Assembly (NCBI RefSeq): GCF_030270585.1
Contig: NZ_BSYI01000016.1
Span: forward strand, 1 to 64,000
Source: Paralimibaculum aggregatum
GTDB taxonomy: Bacteria > Pseudomonadota > Alphaproteobacteria > Rhodobacterales > Rhodobacteraceae
DNA: 64,000 nt
Direction: 5' to 3'
The translations under genes were made by a program, and so were the position numbers. The notes under the pieces are model-generated. The model was not told the DNA's origin. It ran no database searches and worked only from the letters and a program-made list of their open reading frames with translations. Position 1 is the stretch's first letter, and every line of letters starts with the position of its first letter. Shown here one piece after another: positions 27,447 through 35,190 of this stretch.

Positions 27447-28316
27447 ATGGATCTGCCAACCCTGATCCAGACGATCGCAAACTCGGTGGTCGCCGGCTCT
27501 GTCTATGCGGTGATCGCCGTCGGCCTCGCGATGGCCTTCGGGGTCATGAAGATGGCGAACTTCGCCCATGGCGAGTTCTTCATGGCCGGCGCCTATGTCG
27601 TCTATGTCTTCTATGGCCTCCTCGGCTGGCCGTTTCCCGCGGCGGTGCTGATGGCGATCCCGATCGTCGGCGCGATGGGCGTGGCGACCGAGCGGCTGAT
27701 CTTCTGGCCAACCCGGAACAACGTGCTGGCAGGCTTCATGGCCACCGCCGGCCTCGCCTTCATGCTGCAGGTGCTGGTCGGCCAGACCTGGGGCGTCGGG
27801 CTGATGCGCTCGGTGCCGACGCCGTATATGGGGGCGATGGACCTCGCCGGCACCCGGGTCGGCTGGCAGCGGGTGCTGGTGATCCCCTCGGCCATCGCGA
27901 TGCTCACGGCGCTCTGGTTCTTCCTCTACAAGGTGAAGGCCGGCAAGGCGCTCCGGGCCTGCGCGCAGGACCCCGAGACCGCGCGCCTCCAGGGCATCAA
28001 CATCAACAGCATGACGATGCTGGCGATGGCGATCTCCGGCGCCTCGGCCGGGCTCGCCGGGGCGCTGATGGCGCCGATCCAGCCGGTGACGCCCTATATG
28101 GGCCATGCGGTGATCCTCACCGCCTTCATCGTGGTGGTGATGGGCGGCATGGAGAGCATCGCCGGCGCGGTGCTGGCCGCCATGCTGCTCGGCTTCGTGC
28201 ATACCTTCGTGACCACGGTCTCGGACGCGGTGACGGCGCAGATGGTCGGCGTCGCCTGCATGGCGCTGGTGCTGGTGGTGCGGCCGCAGGGCCTGCTGGG
28301 GCGGGTGAAGGCATGA
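27447..28316 (+). CDS. livH: Branched-chain-amino-acid-type ABC permease LivH
   Basis: 289 residues from ATG 27447, GGAG upstream. About eight membrane helices with the LivH-family pattern: YAVIAVGLAMAFGVMKMANFAHGEF near the start (split by the family's G-rich turn) and EAMxxLGLNxxR-like cytoplasmic loop AQDPETARLQGININ. It forms the inner-membrane channel together with LivM. Its stop overlaps the livM start (ATGA), so the two partners are translationally coupled. The symbol reflects family and position; the transported ligand is not known. Confidence 0.9.
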   Translation: MDLPTLIQTIANSVVAGSVYAVIAVGLAMAFGVMKMANFAHGEFFMAGAYVVYVFYGLLGWPFPAAVLMAIPIVGAMGVATERLIFWPTRNNVLAGFMATAGLAFMLQVLVGQTWGVGLMRSVPTPYMGAMDLAGTRVGWQRVLVIPSAIAMLTALWFFLYKVKAGKALRACAQDPETARLQGININSMTMLAMAISGASAGLAGALMAPIQPVTPYMGHAVILTAFIVVVMGGMESIAGAVLAAMLLGFVHTFVTTVSDAVTAQMVGVACMALVLVVRPQGLLGRVKA

Positions 28317-29296
28317 AACGGCTCGACTGGACGCTCATCGTCGTCGCCATCTGCGTGCTCCCCGCCGCGGTGGCCGCGCCCTTCTTCGTGGGCTACTACA
28401 CGAGCGAGGTGCTGATCCTCTTCATGATCAACCTCATCCTCGTCTGCAGCTACCGGATCCTGACCACCACCGGCGACTGGTCGCTCTCGCATGTGGTGAT
28501 GATGGGGGTCGGCGCCTATGCGACGGCGATGCTGACCAAGCATCTCGGGCTCTCGATCCTGCTCACGGTGCCGCTTTCGGCCTGCATCGCGGCGCTGGTC
28601 GGGCTGCTGATGGTGATCCCGCTGATCCGCACCCGCGGCTTCGGCTTCTTCATCGCCTCCTTCGCGCTCGGCGAGTTCGTGCGGCTGGTCTGGGTGAAGT
28701 TCCGCGAGCCCTTCGGCGGGCCGCGCGGCATGATCGGCATCCCCTCGGGCGAGCTCGGCTCGATCGACTTCTTCGACCCCCTGCCCTACTACTTCTTCGT
28801 GCTGACGGTCGCGCTGATCTGCCTCTTCGTGATGTACCGGCTCGACCGCTCGCGCATCGGCAAGACCTTCAAGGCGATCTACACCGACGAGGGCCTGGCC
28901 GAGAGCATCGGCATCGACGTGCCGCATTACCGCGCCCTGGCCTTCGTCACCGGCACCTTCTTCGCCGGCGTCGCGGGCTCGCTGCTGGCGCACCGGCTCG
29001 GCGCGATCGACCCCAAGGCCTTCGACGTCAACACCATGGTCTACCTGATCATCTGGATCGTGGTCGGCGGCGCGGCGACCTTCTGGGGGCCGATCATCGG
29101 GCTGGTGGTGATGACCTTCGCCTTCGAATGGTCGCGCCCGCTGCTGGAATGGCGCCCGCTGCTGTTCGGCGGCATCCTGATCTTCTTCCTGGTGGCGCTG
29201 CCCGGCGGGCTCGAGGGGCTGCTCTCCACGATCCGCGACAGGCTGGTGCCGAAGCGCCGGCCGGCGGAGGCCGCCGCGAAGGAGGCCGGCGAATGA
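28313..29296 (+). CDS. livM: Branched-chain-amino-acid-type ABC permease LivM
   Basis: 327 residues from ATG 28313 in a 4-bp overlap with livH. Membrane helices run through the whole length, with the LivM signature GDWSLSHVVMMGVGAYATAM and the coupling loop SRIGKTFKAIYTDEGLAESIGID. The C-terminus is basic (PKRRPAEAAAKEAGE). Pairs with LivH as the second permease half. Its stop overlaps the start of a 29-codon ORF that leads directly into livG. Confidence 0.9.
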   Translation: MKRLDWTLIVVAICVLPAAVAAPFFVGYYTSEVLILFMINLILVCSYRILTTTGDWSLSHVVMMGVGAYATAMLTKHLGLSILLTVPLSACIAALVGLLMVIPLIRTRGFGFFIASFALGEFVRLVWVKFREPFGGPRGMIGIPSGELGSIDFFDPLPYYFFVLTVALICLFVMYRLDRSRIGKTFKAIYTDEGLAESIGIDVPHYRALAFVTGTFFAGVAGSLLAHRLGAIDPKAFDVNTMVYLIIWIVVGGAATFWGPIIGLVVMTFAFEWSRPLLEWRPLLFGGILIFFLVALPGGLEGLLSTIRDRLVPKRRPAEAAAKEAGE

Positions 29297-29382
29297 TCCC
29301 GCGCAACAGCATGACCGCGGTGCGCCGGCCCGAGGGCCGCGCGGGCCGCCCGTCGCAGAGCCTGGCCGGGGGACGGCGCTGA
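29293..29382 (+). CDS. 29-codon bridging ORF between livM and livG
   Basis: ATG 29293 overlaps the livM stop as ATGA, and the ORF's own TGA (29380-29382) overlaps the livG ATG as TGATG. Exact coupling at both ends, in a gap that is otherwise unexplained, suggests that ribosomes are meant to pass through it. The peptide (starting MIPRNSMTAVRRPEGR) is basic with eight Arg and has no hydrophobic segment. It may be a coupling device only, or a small protein. No family is recognised. Confidence 0.5.
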   Translation: MIPRNSMTAVRRPEGRAGRPSQSLAGGRR

Positions 29383-30149
29383 TGGCACTTCTCGAAGCCC
29401 GCGCGCTGGTCAAGCGCTTCGGCGGCCTGGTCGCCGTCAACAACGTGGATCTCGATGTCGAGGCGGGCGAGATCCGCGGCATCATCGGCCCGAACGGCGC
29501 CGGCAAGACCACCCTCTTCAACCTGGTGAGCGGGGCGCTGCGGCTGTCCTCCGGCACCATCACCTTCAACGGCGAGGTGATCAGCGGGCGCAAGCCCAGC
29601 CACATCGCCAAGGCGGGGCTCGTGCGCACCTTCCAGCGCAACGCGATGTTCCCCAACTACACCGTGCTCGAGAACGTGCTGCTGTCGCGGCACACGCAGA
29701 TCGAGGAGACGCTGTTCAAGGCGATCTTCGGCACCGACCGCGAGGAGGAGGAGCGCAACCGGGCGCGCGCCCGCGAGATCCTCGAATTCCTCGAGCTCGA
29801 CATCTATGCCAACGAGCAGGCCGAGAACCTCGCGCATGGCCACCAGCGCCTGCTCGGCATCGCCAACGCGCTGGCGGTGGAGCCCAGGCTGATCATGCTC
29901 GACGAGCCGGTGGCCGGCATGAACCCCACCGAGACCGCCATGGTCACCGACCATATCCGCCGCCTGCGCGACGAGTGGAACATGACGGTGATCCTCGTCG
30001 AGCACGACATGCGCACGGTGATGGAGATCTGCGAATACATCACGGTGATCAACTTCGGCAGCAAGCTGATGGAGGGCACGCCGAAGGAGGTCTCGCAGAA
30101 CCCCGAGGTGATCGAGGCCTATCTCGGCTCCGAGGAGATCGACATCTGA
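29382..30149 (+). CDS. livG: Liv-type ABC transporter ATP-binding protein LivG
   Basis: 255 residues from ATG 29382. Walker A is GPNGAGKTT near residue 38, Walker B is LIMLDEPVAGMNPTE, the switch His is in VEHDM, and the signature region reads LAHGHQRLLGIA, a LivG-type variant of LSGGQ. LivG proteins carry a longer helical insert than LivF, present here around FKAIFGTDREEEERN. It hydrolyses ATP on the cytoplasmic face of the LivHM permease. The livF gene follows after 37 bp. Confidence 0.92.
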   Translation: MALLEARALVKRFGGLVAVNNVDLDVEAGEIRGIIGPNGAGKTTLFNLVSGALRLSSGTITFNGEVISGRKPSHIAKAGLVRTFQRNAMFPNYTVLENVLLSRHTQIEETLFKAIFGTDREEEERNRARAREILEFLELDIYANEQAENLAHGHQRLLGIANALAVEPRLIMLDEPVAGMNPTETAMVTDHIRRLRDEWNMTVILVEHDMRTVMEICEYITVINFGSKLMEGTPKEVSQNPEVIEAYLGSEEIDI

Positions 30150-30186
30150 CCGCCCCGCGCGCCATGCCAGGACAGGACCCGCAGCA

Positions 30187-30891
30187 ATGCTGAGCTTGAA
30201 CGATATCTGGGTGCACTACGGCCCGGTCGCCGCCGTCAAGGGCATCTCGCTCGAGGTGGAGGAGAACGAGATCGTCACCCTGATCGGTGCCAACGGCGCC
30301 GGCAAGACCACGACGATGCGCACCATCACCGGGCTGCATCACCCGACCAGCGGCGAGGTCCGCTTCTGCGGCGAGCGCATCGACCGGCTCGACCCGGAGA
30401 AGATCAACGCCCTCGGCATCGCCATGGTGCCGGAGGGCCGCCGGGTGTTCCCGCAGATGACGGTGATGGAGAACCTCGAGATGGGCGCCTATCTGCGCTC
30501 CGACACCGCGGGGATGAAGCGCGACATCGAGGAGATCTTCGGCTACTTCCCGATCCTCGAGGAACGCCAGAAGCAGCTCGCCGGCACCATGAGCGGCGGC
30601 CAGCAGCAGATGGTGGCAATGGCGCGGGCGCTGATGTCGGGCCCGCGGCTGCTGCTGCTCGACGAGCCCTCGCTCGGCCTCTCGCCGATCATGAGCCAGC
30701 AGATCGCCAAGATCATCAAGGCGCTGCACCAGGCCGGGCGGACCATCGTGCTGGTGGAGCAGAACGCGCGGCTGGCACTGCTTCTGGCCAAGCATGCCTA
30801 TGTCATGGAGACCGGCAGCATCGCCTTCCACGGCCTCGCCGAGGATCTGCGCGACGACCCGAAGATTCGCGAGACCTATCTCGGCGTCTGA
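30187..30891 (+). CDS. livF: Liv-type ABC transporter ATP-binding protein LivF
   Basis: 234 residues from ATG 30187. Walker A is GANGAGKTT, the signature MSGGQQQM, Walker B LLLLDEPSLGLSP and the switch His VEQN variant (Gln-Asn) typical for LivF. It is the last gene of the importer. A possible hairpin (30905-30913 with 30931-30939) follows the stop, and 60 bp later the inverted repeats that control the next, sigma-54-driven unit begin. Confidence 0.92.
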   Translation: MLSLNDIWVHYGPVAAVKGISLEVEENEIVTLIGANGAGKTTTMRTITGLHHPTSGEVRFCGERIDRLDPEKINALGIAMVPEGRRVFPQMTVMENLEMGAYLRSDTAGMKRDIEEIFGYFPILEERQKQLAGTMSGGQQQMVAMARALMSGPRLLLLDEPSLGLSPIMSQQIAKIIKALHQAGRTIVLVEQNARLALLLAKHAYVMETGSIAFHGLAEDLRDDPKIRETYLGV

Positions 30892-30951
30892 GCCGGGGCC
30901 TGCGCGCGCGGAGACCCGAAGTCATGGCGCCTCCGCGCGGCGCAATACACA

Positions 30952-30987
30952 TGTAAAGTTTCGTTACAATCGTAAACATCTGTAACG
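30952..30987. promoter_or_regulatory. Overlapping inverted repeats, probable enhancer sites of the sigma-54 activator
   Basis: TGTAA-N7-TTACA (30952-30968) overlaps CGTTACA-N12-TGTAACG (30962-30987). They end 51 bp before the -24 element of the sigma-54 promoter at 31039, a normal enhancer distance. ACATCTGTAA (30976-30985) recurs exactly at 43566-43575 in the prm control region, suggesting the same activator binds both. Confidence 0.7.
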
Positions 30988-31038
30988 CCAGCCTGCCGCC
31001 CGGCAAATATTTCTGCCATAGAATCGGCCGACAGAGAT

Positions 31039-31053
31039 TGGCACACAACTTGC
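31039..31053 (+). promoter_or_regulatory. Consensus sigma-54 promoter of the 157-aa gene/activator unit
   Basis: TGGCAC-ACAAC-TTGC matches the -24/-12 consensus TGGCAC-N5-TTGC at every fixed position. Transcription would start near 31065, leaving a leader of about 375 nt before the gene at 31442. Because the activator gene is second in this unit, autoregulation is likely. Confidence 0.85.
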
Positions 31054-31064
31054 GTGCAGTTACC

Positions 31065-31441
31065 TTTCGAGGAACGCCGGACAGAACCCGCCAGACAAGA
31101 CAAGGTGGGCAGGACGCCAGGACGGAGCACGTGCACGCTGACCATCTCCGCCAGATTCAGGCGCTGCATCCGCTGTGACGGGTGGCGCAGACCATCGAAC
31201 GGACGCGGCTTGCGGCGTTCGGAGGGTATAGTCGGAACCCCGCGCGATTCGCGCGGGAGGCGAAGGGAGGTCTGAACCGCATCATCACACGCGGCGAACC
31301 GGCCAGCCCCCGCCACCGGCCGGTTCGGGGCCGGACGCGCCCCGGGCGCAGGCGACGCGCCGGATACGCCATTGGATTTCTCGATTTTCAGGCTTCGCCA
31401 GGCGGCTCAAGAACCGCCGGAATGACAAGGGAGGACGTGCA
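31065..31441 (+). other. Long untranslated leader with palindromes
   Basis: About 375 nt between the sigma-54 start and the first gene. It contains a near-perfect palindrome, CCCGCGCGA-T-TCGCGCGGG (31239-31257), and GC-rich stems around 31300-31345. A 106-codon ORF from 31182 overlaps the next gene out of frame and lacks codon bias, so it is not called. The leader may hold an RNA switch or translation control; no known riboswitch class was recognised. Confidence 0.45.
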
Positions 31442-31915
31442 ATGGATATCATTTCCAAGAAGGATGGGCCGCGCCGCGAGGATGTCGAGGCAAAGCGGCT
31501 GATCAGGGACAACCAGAAGGCGATCACCCGCCTCGCCGACCAGTTCAGCAACGGCGCCTATTCGGCCTCGCGCAATGCCAAGCCGGAGAAGCCGAAGCCC
31601 AGCGGGCTGATGCTGCACGATCTCGGCCGCGGCAGTGGCACCAGCGAACCGCAGCCCTATATCCGCGTCAGTCCCAACGACCGGGTGGTGATGGTGGATC
31701 TCGAGACCAACCGGCAGATGCACATGCTCGGCGAGATCCGCCGCCGCGACGGCGTGCGGCGGCTGGCGCTGGCGACCGCGGCGAACGGTTTCATAACGCC
31801 CCTCGACGAGCCGCTCGCCGAGGCGCTGGCCGACCTCGAGGGCGCCGCGATCAACGCGGAGTTCACCGCCGAGACCCTGGCCGCGGAGATCGGCGCGCGG
31901 CTCGGCATTGCTTGA
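31442..31915 (+). CDS. Uncharacterised 157-residue protein, first gene of the activator unit
   Basis: ATG 31442 has GGGAGGA 7 nt upstream, and codon bias is normal for this genome. The protein is hydrophilic, without signal peptide or membrane helix. It has a basic N-terminal third (SKKDGPRREDVEAKRLIRDN), a Pro/Lys linker around residue 48-58, and a C-terminal part with RVVMVDLETNRQMHMLGEIRRRDGVRRLAL, split at the family's likely core strand. I do not recognise the family. Its position behind a perfect sigma-54 promoter, 72 bp before the activator gene and facing the prm operon, makes a role in sensing, tuning the activator or maturing the monooxygenase plausible, but this is inference only. 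Confidence 0.75.
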   Translation: MDIISKKDGPRREDVEAKRLIRDNQKAITRLADQFSNGAYSASRNAKPEKPKPSGLMLHDLGRGSGTSEPQPYIRVSPNDRVVMVDLETNRQMHMLGEIRRRDGVRRLALATAANGFITPLDEPLAEALADLEGAAINAEFTAETLAAEIGARLGIA

Positions 31916-31987
31916 CGTGAACCGTCCTGCACCGTCAGCTACCCGGTGCAGCCGAGCAATGAAGCTCCAACCGATGAGAGAATGCGC

Positions 31988-34069
31988 ATGTCCGGCCGTC
32001 CCGAAAACTCCGACAAGGAGCAGACTGCCGAGCGCGAGCAGGAGGACTCGGCGCAGATGAACCGTCACGTCCAGTACGACGAGCGCCAGGTGATGAAGGC
32101 CTGGGAGGCCTTCGTAGGCGGCGTGGCGAGCCGGCCGCGGCTCGAGACCAGCGTGCGCTCGCTGATCCATGATTCGTGGAGCCGCAGCGCCTCGCTCGGG
32201 ATCGACGCAGACACCTCGCGCGCGCCCATCGCAGGCGAGGAGGACCAGATCGAGCGGATCGAGCGGGAGAACGCCCGCCTGCTGCGGGCGGCGCAGGACA
32301 CCTTCGACCAGATCGGCCCGCTGCTGCACGATTCCAACGCGATGCTGATCCTCACCGACCACGAGGGCACGATCTGCAAGGCGATGGGCGACGAGGAGAC
32401 CCTGCGCAACGGCCGCAAGATCCATCTCGAGGTCGGCGGGGTCTGGAGCGAGACGGTGATCGGCACCAACGGCATCGGCACCGCGCTCAGCACGCGCCGG
32501 CCGGTCTTCGTGCATGCGGCGGAGCATTTCTGCCTCGGCATCAAGGCCTGGACCTGCGCCGCCGCGCCGATCCTCGACCCGCTCGACCAGAGCCTGCTCG
32601 GCGCGGTCGATCTCTCGGGCCCGACGCAGATCTTCCAGCGCCACAACTCGGCGCTGGTGGCCTCGGCGGCGCGCGCGATCCAGGCGACGCTGGCGCGGCT
32701 GCAGAAGGAGGAGCGCAAGCGGCTGCTCTCGCTGTTCCACGGCGCCACCCCGGCGCTGCGATCGGACGATGCCACCCTGCTGCTCGACCGGCAGGGGCGG
32801 ATCATCCATTTCAGCAATATCGACGGCGTCGGCGAGGCGGTGCGGAGCGGCCTCGCGGTGGGCCGGCGGCTGCTGCCGCTCTCCGAGGGCATGACCGATG
32901 CCGACATCGCCGCCGCGCTGCCCGAGGGGCTGCGGCCGGAGAACGCGGTGCCGCTCAGCCTCGACGGCGAGTTCGGCGGCGCGGCGCTGGTGCTGCGGCG
33001 CTCGGGCCGCAGGCGCGCCGCGAAGGACCATGCGGTGAGGCTCGCCGCGCGGCCCGACATCCCCGATGACGGCATCGCCATCGTCGGCCGCTCGGACGCG
33101 CTGCTGGAGGCGGTGGAGCTGACCCGGCGGGTGGCGCGGGCCAATGTCTCGGTGCTGGTGGAGGGCGAGACCGGCGTCGGCAAGGAGCTCTTCGCGCGGC
33201 TGATCCACAGCGAGTCCTGCGGCGCGGCGCGCGGGCCCTTCATCCCGGTAAACTGCGGCGCGGTCTCCAAGGAGCTGTTCGGCGCCGAGCTCTTCGGCCA
33301 TGTCGCGGGGGCCTATACCGGCGCCTCGCGCGAAGGCAAGCCCGGCAAGTTCGAGCTGGCCGACGGCGGCGTGCTCTGCCTCGACGAGATCGGCGAGATG
33401 CCGCTCGACCTGCAGCCCTACCTGCTGCGGGTGCTGGAGCAGCGCGCGGTCTACCGCATCGGCGACAACAAGCGCCGTCCGGTGGATGTGCGCCTGGTGG
33501 CGATGACCAACCGGGACCTGCGGGCGGAATCCGAGGCCGGGCGCTTCCGGCAGGATCTCTATTACCGCATCGGTGCGGTCACCATCCACGTGCCGCCGCT
33601 GCGCGCGCGCCGGGGCGATGTCGAGCTGCTGATCGACCATTTCAACCGCCGCGCGGTGGATGCCATGGGCACCAGCCCGCTGCGCTTCACCGATGCCGCG
33701 ATGGAGCGGCTGAACGCCTGGCACTGGCCGGGCAATGTGCGCGAACTGCGCAACGTGGTCGAACGGCTGCACCTGCTCGCGCGCCAGCCGGAGGTGCATC
33801 CGCAGGACCTGCCGCCGGAATTTCTCGAGGTCAGCCCATCCGCCGCGCCGAAGCCGGCCGGCGCGCAGCCGCCCGGCACCGCGCCCGCCGCCCCGGCGCC
33901 GGACGCCCATGCGCCCGGCAGCCTCGAGGAGAACGAGCGGCTGACCATCAAGCGGGTGATCGAGGAATCGAAGGGCAACATGACCCAGGCGGCGCGGACC
34001 CTCGGGATCTCGCGGCCGACGCTCTACCGCAAGATGCGCCTGCACGGCATCCGCCGCGTCTACGAATAG
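31988..34069 (+). CDS. AcoR-type sigma-54-dependent activator (GAF / AAA+ / Fis), probable regulator of the prm operon
   Basis: 693 residues. ATG 31988 is chosen because GAGAG lies 7 nt upstream; GTG 31946 and ATG 31982 are alternatives. Residues about 40-260 are an AcoR-like N-terminal region with DSWSRSASLGID and a GAF-type sensor (ILTDHEGTICKAMGD, GGVWSETVIGTNGIGTAL). The AAA+ domain shows Walker A GETGVGKELF, the sigma-54 contact loop as GAYTGA, Walker B VLCLDEIGEM and WPGNVREL. The C-terminal Fis helix-turn-helix includes GNMTQAARTLGISRPTLYRK. The family activates alkane, acetoin or ketone operons on effector binding. It faces the prm operon and both units have sigma-54 promoters, so it is the obvious candidate activator. 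Confidence 0.9.
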   Translation: MSGRPENSDKEQTAEREQEDSAQMNRHVQYDERQVMKAWEAFVGGVASRPRLETSVRSLIHDSWSRSASLGIDADTSRAPIAGEEDQIERIERENARLLRAAQDTFDQIGPLLHDSNAMLILTDHEGTICKAMGDEETLRNGRKIHLEVGGVWSETVIGTNGIGTALSTRRPVFVHAAEHFCLGIKAWTCAAAPILDPLDQSLLGAVDLSGPTQIFQRHNSALVASAARAIQATLARLQKEERKRLLSLFHGATPALRSDDATLLLDRQGRIIHFSNIDGVGEAVRSGLAVGRRLLPLSEGMTDADIAAALPEGLRPENAVPLSLDGEFGGAALVLRRSGRRRAAKDHAVRLAARPDIPDDGIAIVGRSDALLEAVELTRRVARANVSVLVEGETGVGKELFARLIHSESCGAARGPFIPVNCGAVSKELFGAELFGHVAGAYTGASREGKPGKFELADGGVLCLDEIGEMPLDLQPYLLRVLEQRAVYRIGDNKRRPVDVRLVAMTNRDLRAESEAGRFRQDLYYRIGAVTIHVPPLRARRGDVELLIDHFNRRAVDAMGTSPLRFTDAAMERLNAWHWPGNVRELRNVVERLHLLARQPEVHPQDLPPEFLEVSPSAAPKPAGAQPPGTAPAAPAPDAHAPGSLEENERLTIKRVIEESKGNMTQAARTLGISRPTLYRKMRLHGIRRVYE

Positions 34070-34077
34070 CCGGGAAC

Positions 34078-34105
34078 GGCGCCGCCCCGGCGAAGGGGCG
34101 GCGCC
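34078..34105. terminator. Bidirectional hairpin between activator and alcohol dehydrogenase genes
   Basis: An 11-bp perfect stem, GGCGCCGCCCC (34078-34088) with GGGGCGGCGCC (34095-34105), and loop GGCGAA lies between the convergent ends of the activator gene and the prm operon. There is no T-run on either side, but the position and strength fit a shared stop. Confidence 0.75.
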
Positions 34106-34111
34106 CGCGGC

Positions 34112-35155
34112 TCAGGGCACGATCACCCCGCGCCCGGCGAAGCGCCGGTTCTTGAAGTCGTCGATCGCGGTGTTGATGTCGTCCAGCTTGTACTCGCTGT
34201 AGTGCATCTTCACCTTGCCATCGGCATTCAGCTCCATCAGCTCCACCAGCTCGGTGTATTCGCCGACGAGGCTGCCGCCGATCTTGATCTCGTTGACCAC
34301 CAGCTCGACGGTGGGCACCTCGATCTTGCCGCCATATCCGACGACGATCAGCTCGCCGCCCTGGCGCAGCAGCTTCCAGCAGAGGTTCTCGGCGCCGAGC
34401 TCGCCGACGAAGTCGATCACCACATGGGCGCCGCCGCCGGTGATCTCCTTGACCTGCTCGATCACGTCAGGGCCGCCGTCGAGCACCACATGCGCGCCGA
34501 GATCCTTGGCCAGCTTCTGCGCCGCCGGCTCGCGGTCGATGGCGATCACCCGCCCGCCGCTGAGCTCGTTGAGGCTCTGCAGCGCGATGTGCCCGAGCCC
34601 GCCGATGCCGAGCAGCACGCACCAGGAGCCGGGGCGCAGCAGCCGCGCCGCCTTCTTCGCCGCGCGATAGGCGGTGATCCCGGCATCGGCCATCGGCGCC
34701 ACGTCGAGCGGCGTGACATTGGGGTTGAGCTTGATCAGCGAGCGCTCGTTGGTGAGGAAATACTCCGCGAAGCCGCCGTCGAGCCCGAGCCCGGGGAATG
34801 CCCCGTGCTGGCAGTACATGTCGTCGCCATAGCGGCAGCTCAGGCAGATGCCGCAGGTGCGCAGGGGATGGCAGATCACCGCATCGCCGGGCTTCACCGA
34901 GGTGACATTGCTGCCCACATCCTCGACCCAGCCGGCATTCTCGTGGCCCATCACATAGGGCAGCAGGTTGCCCTCGACATCCATGATGTCCTTCCAGACC
35001 CCCTCGATGATGTGCAGGTCGGTGCGGCAGAGCCCCGCCGCACCCACCTTCACCACCACCTGGTCCGGCGCCGTGATCGTGGGCGCCGCGACGTCCTCGA
35101 TCTTCAGCTCGACATTCATCGCGGGGTCGTACTCGTAGAGTCTCGCAGCCTTCAT
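34112..35155 (-). CDS. Zinc-dependent alcohol dehydrogenase of the prm operon
   Basis: 347 residues from ATG 35155. Medium-chain ADH: catalytic zinc ligands Cys43 (GLCRTDLH) and His71-Glu72 (GHENAG), structural zinc Cys101, Cys104, Cys107 and Cys115 (TCGICLSC, DDMYC), and the nucleotide fold LLGIGGLGHIALQ. It is the last gene of the prm operon, the place held by alcohol dehydrogenase genes in actinobacterial propane monooxygenase clusters, where the enzyme oxidises the alcohol made by the monooxygenase (2-propanol or a similar secondary alcohol). The substrate here is inferred from context. It follows the GroEL-like gene by 35 bp. Confidence 0.9.
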   Translation of the reverse strand: MKAARLYEYDPAMNVELKIEDVAAPTITAPDQVVVKVGAAGLCRTDLHIIEGVWKDIMDVEGNLLPYVMGHENAGWVEDVGSNVTSVKPGDAVICHPLRTCGICLSCRYGDDMYCQHGAFPGLGLDGGFAEYFLTNERSLIKLNPNVTPLDVAPMADAGITAYRAAKKAARLLRPGSWCVLLGIGGLGHIALQSLNELSGGRVIAIDREPAAQKLAKDLGAHVVLDGGPDVIEQVKEITGGGAHVVIDFVGELGAENLCWKLLRQGGELIVVGYGGKIEVPTVELVVNEIKIGGSLVGEYTELVELMELNADGKVKMHYSEYKLDDINTAIDDFKNRRFAGRGVIVP

Positions 35156-35190
35156 GGTCTGTTCCTTTCAGGATTTCGCAGCTGCCGGGG

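Noticed and set aside
31182-31502. 106-codon ORF in the leader of the activator unit
   Set aside because: It overlaps the better supported gene at 31442 by 61 bp, is Arg-rich and lacks a ribosome site.
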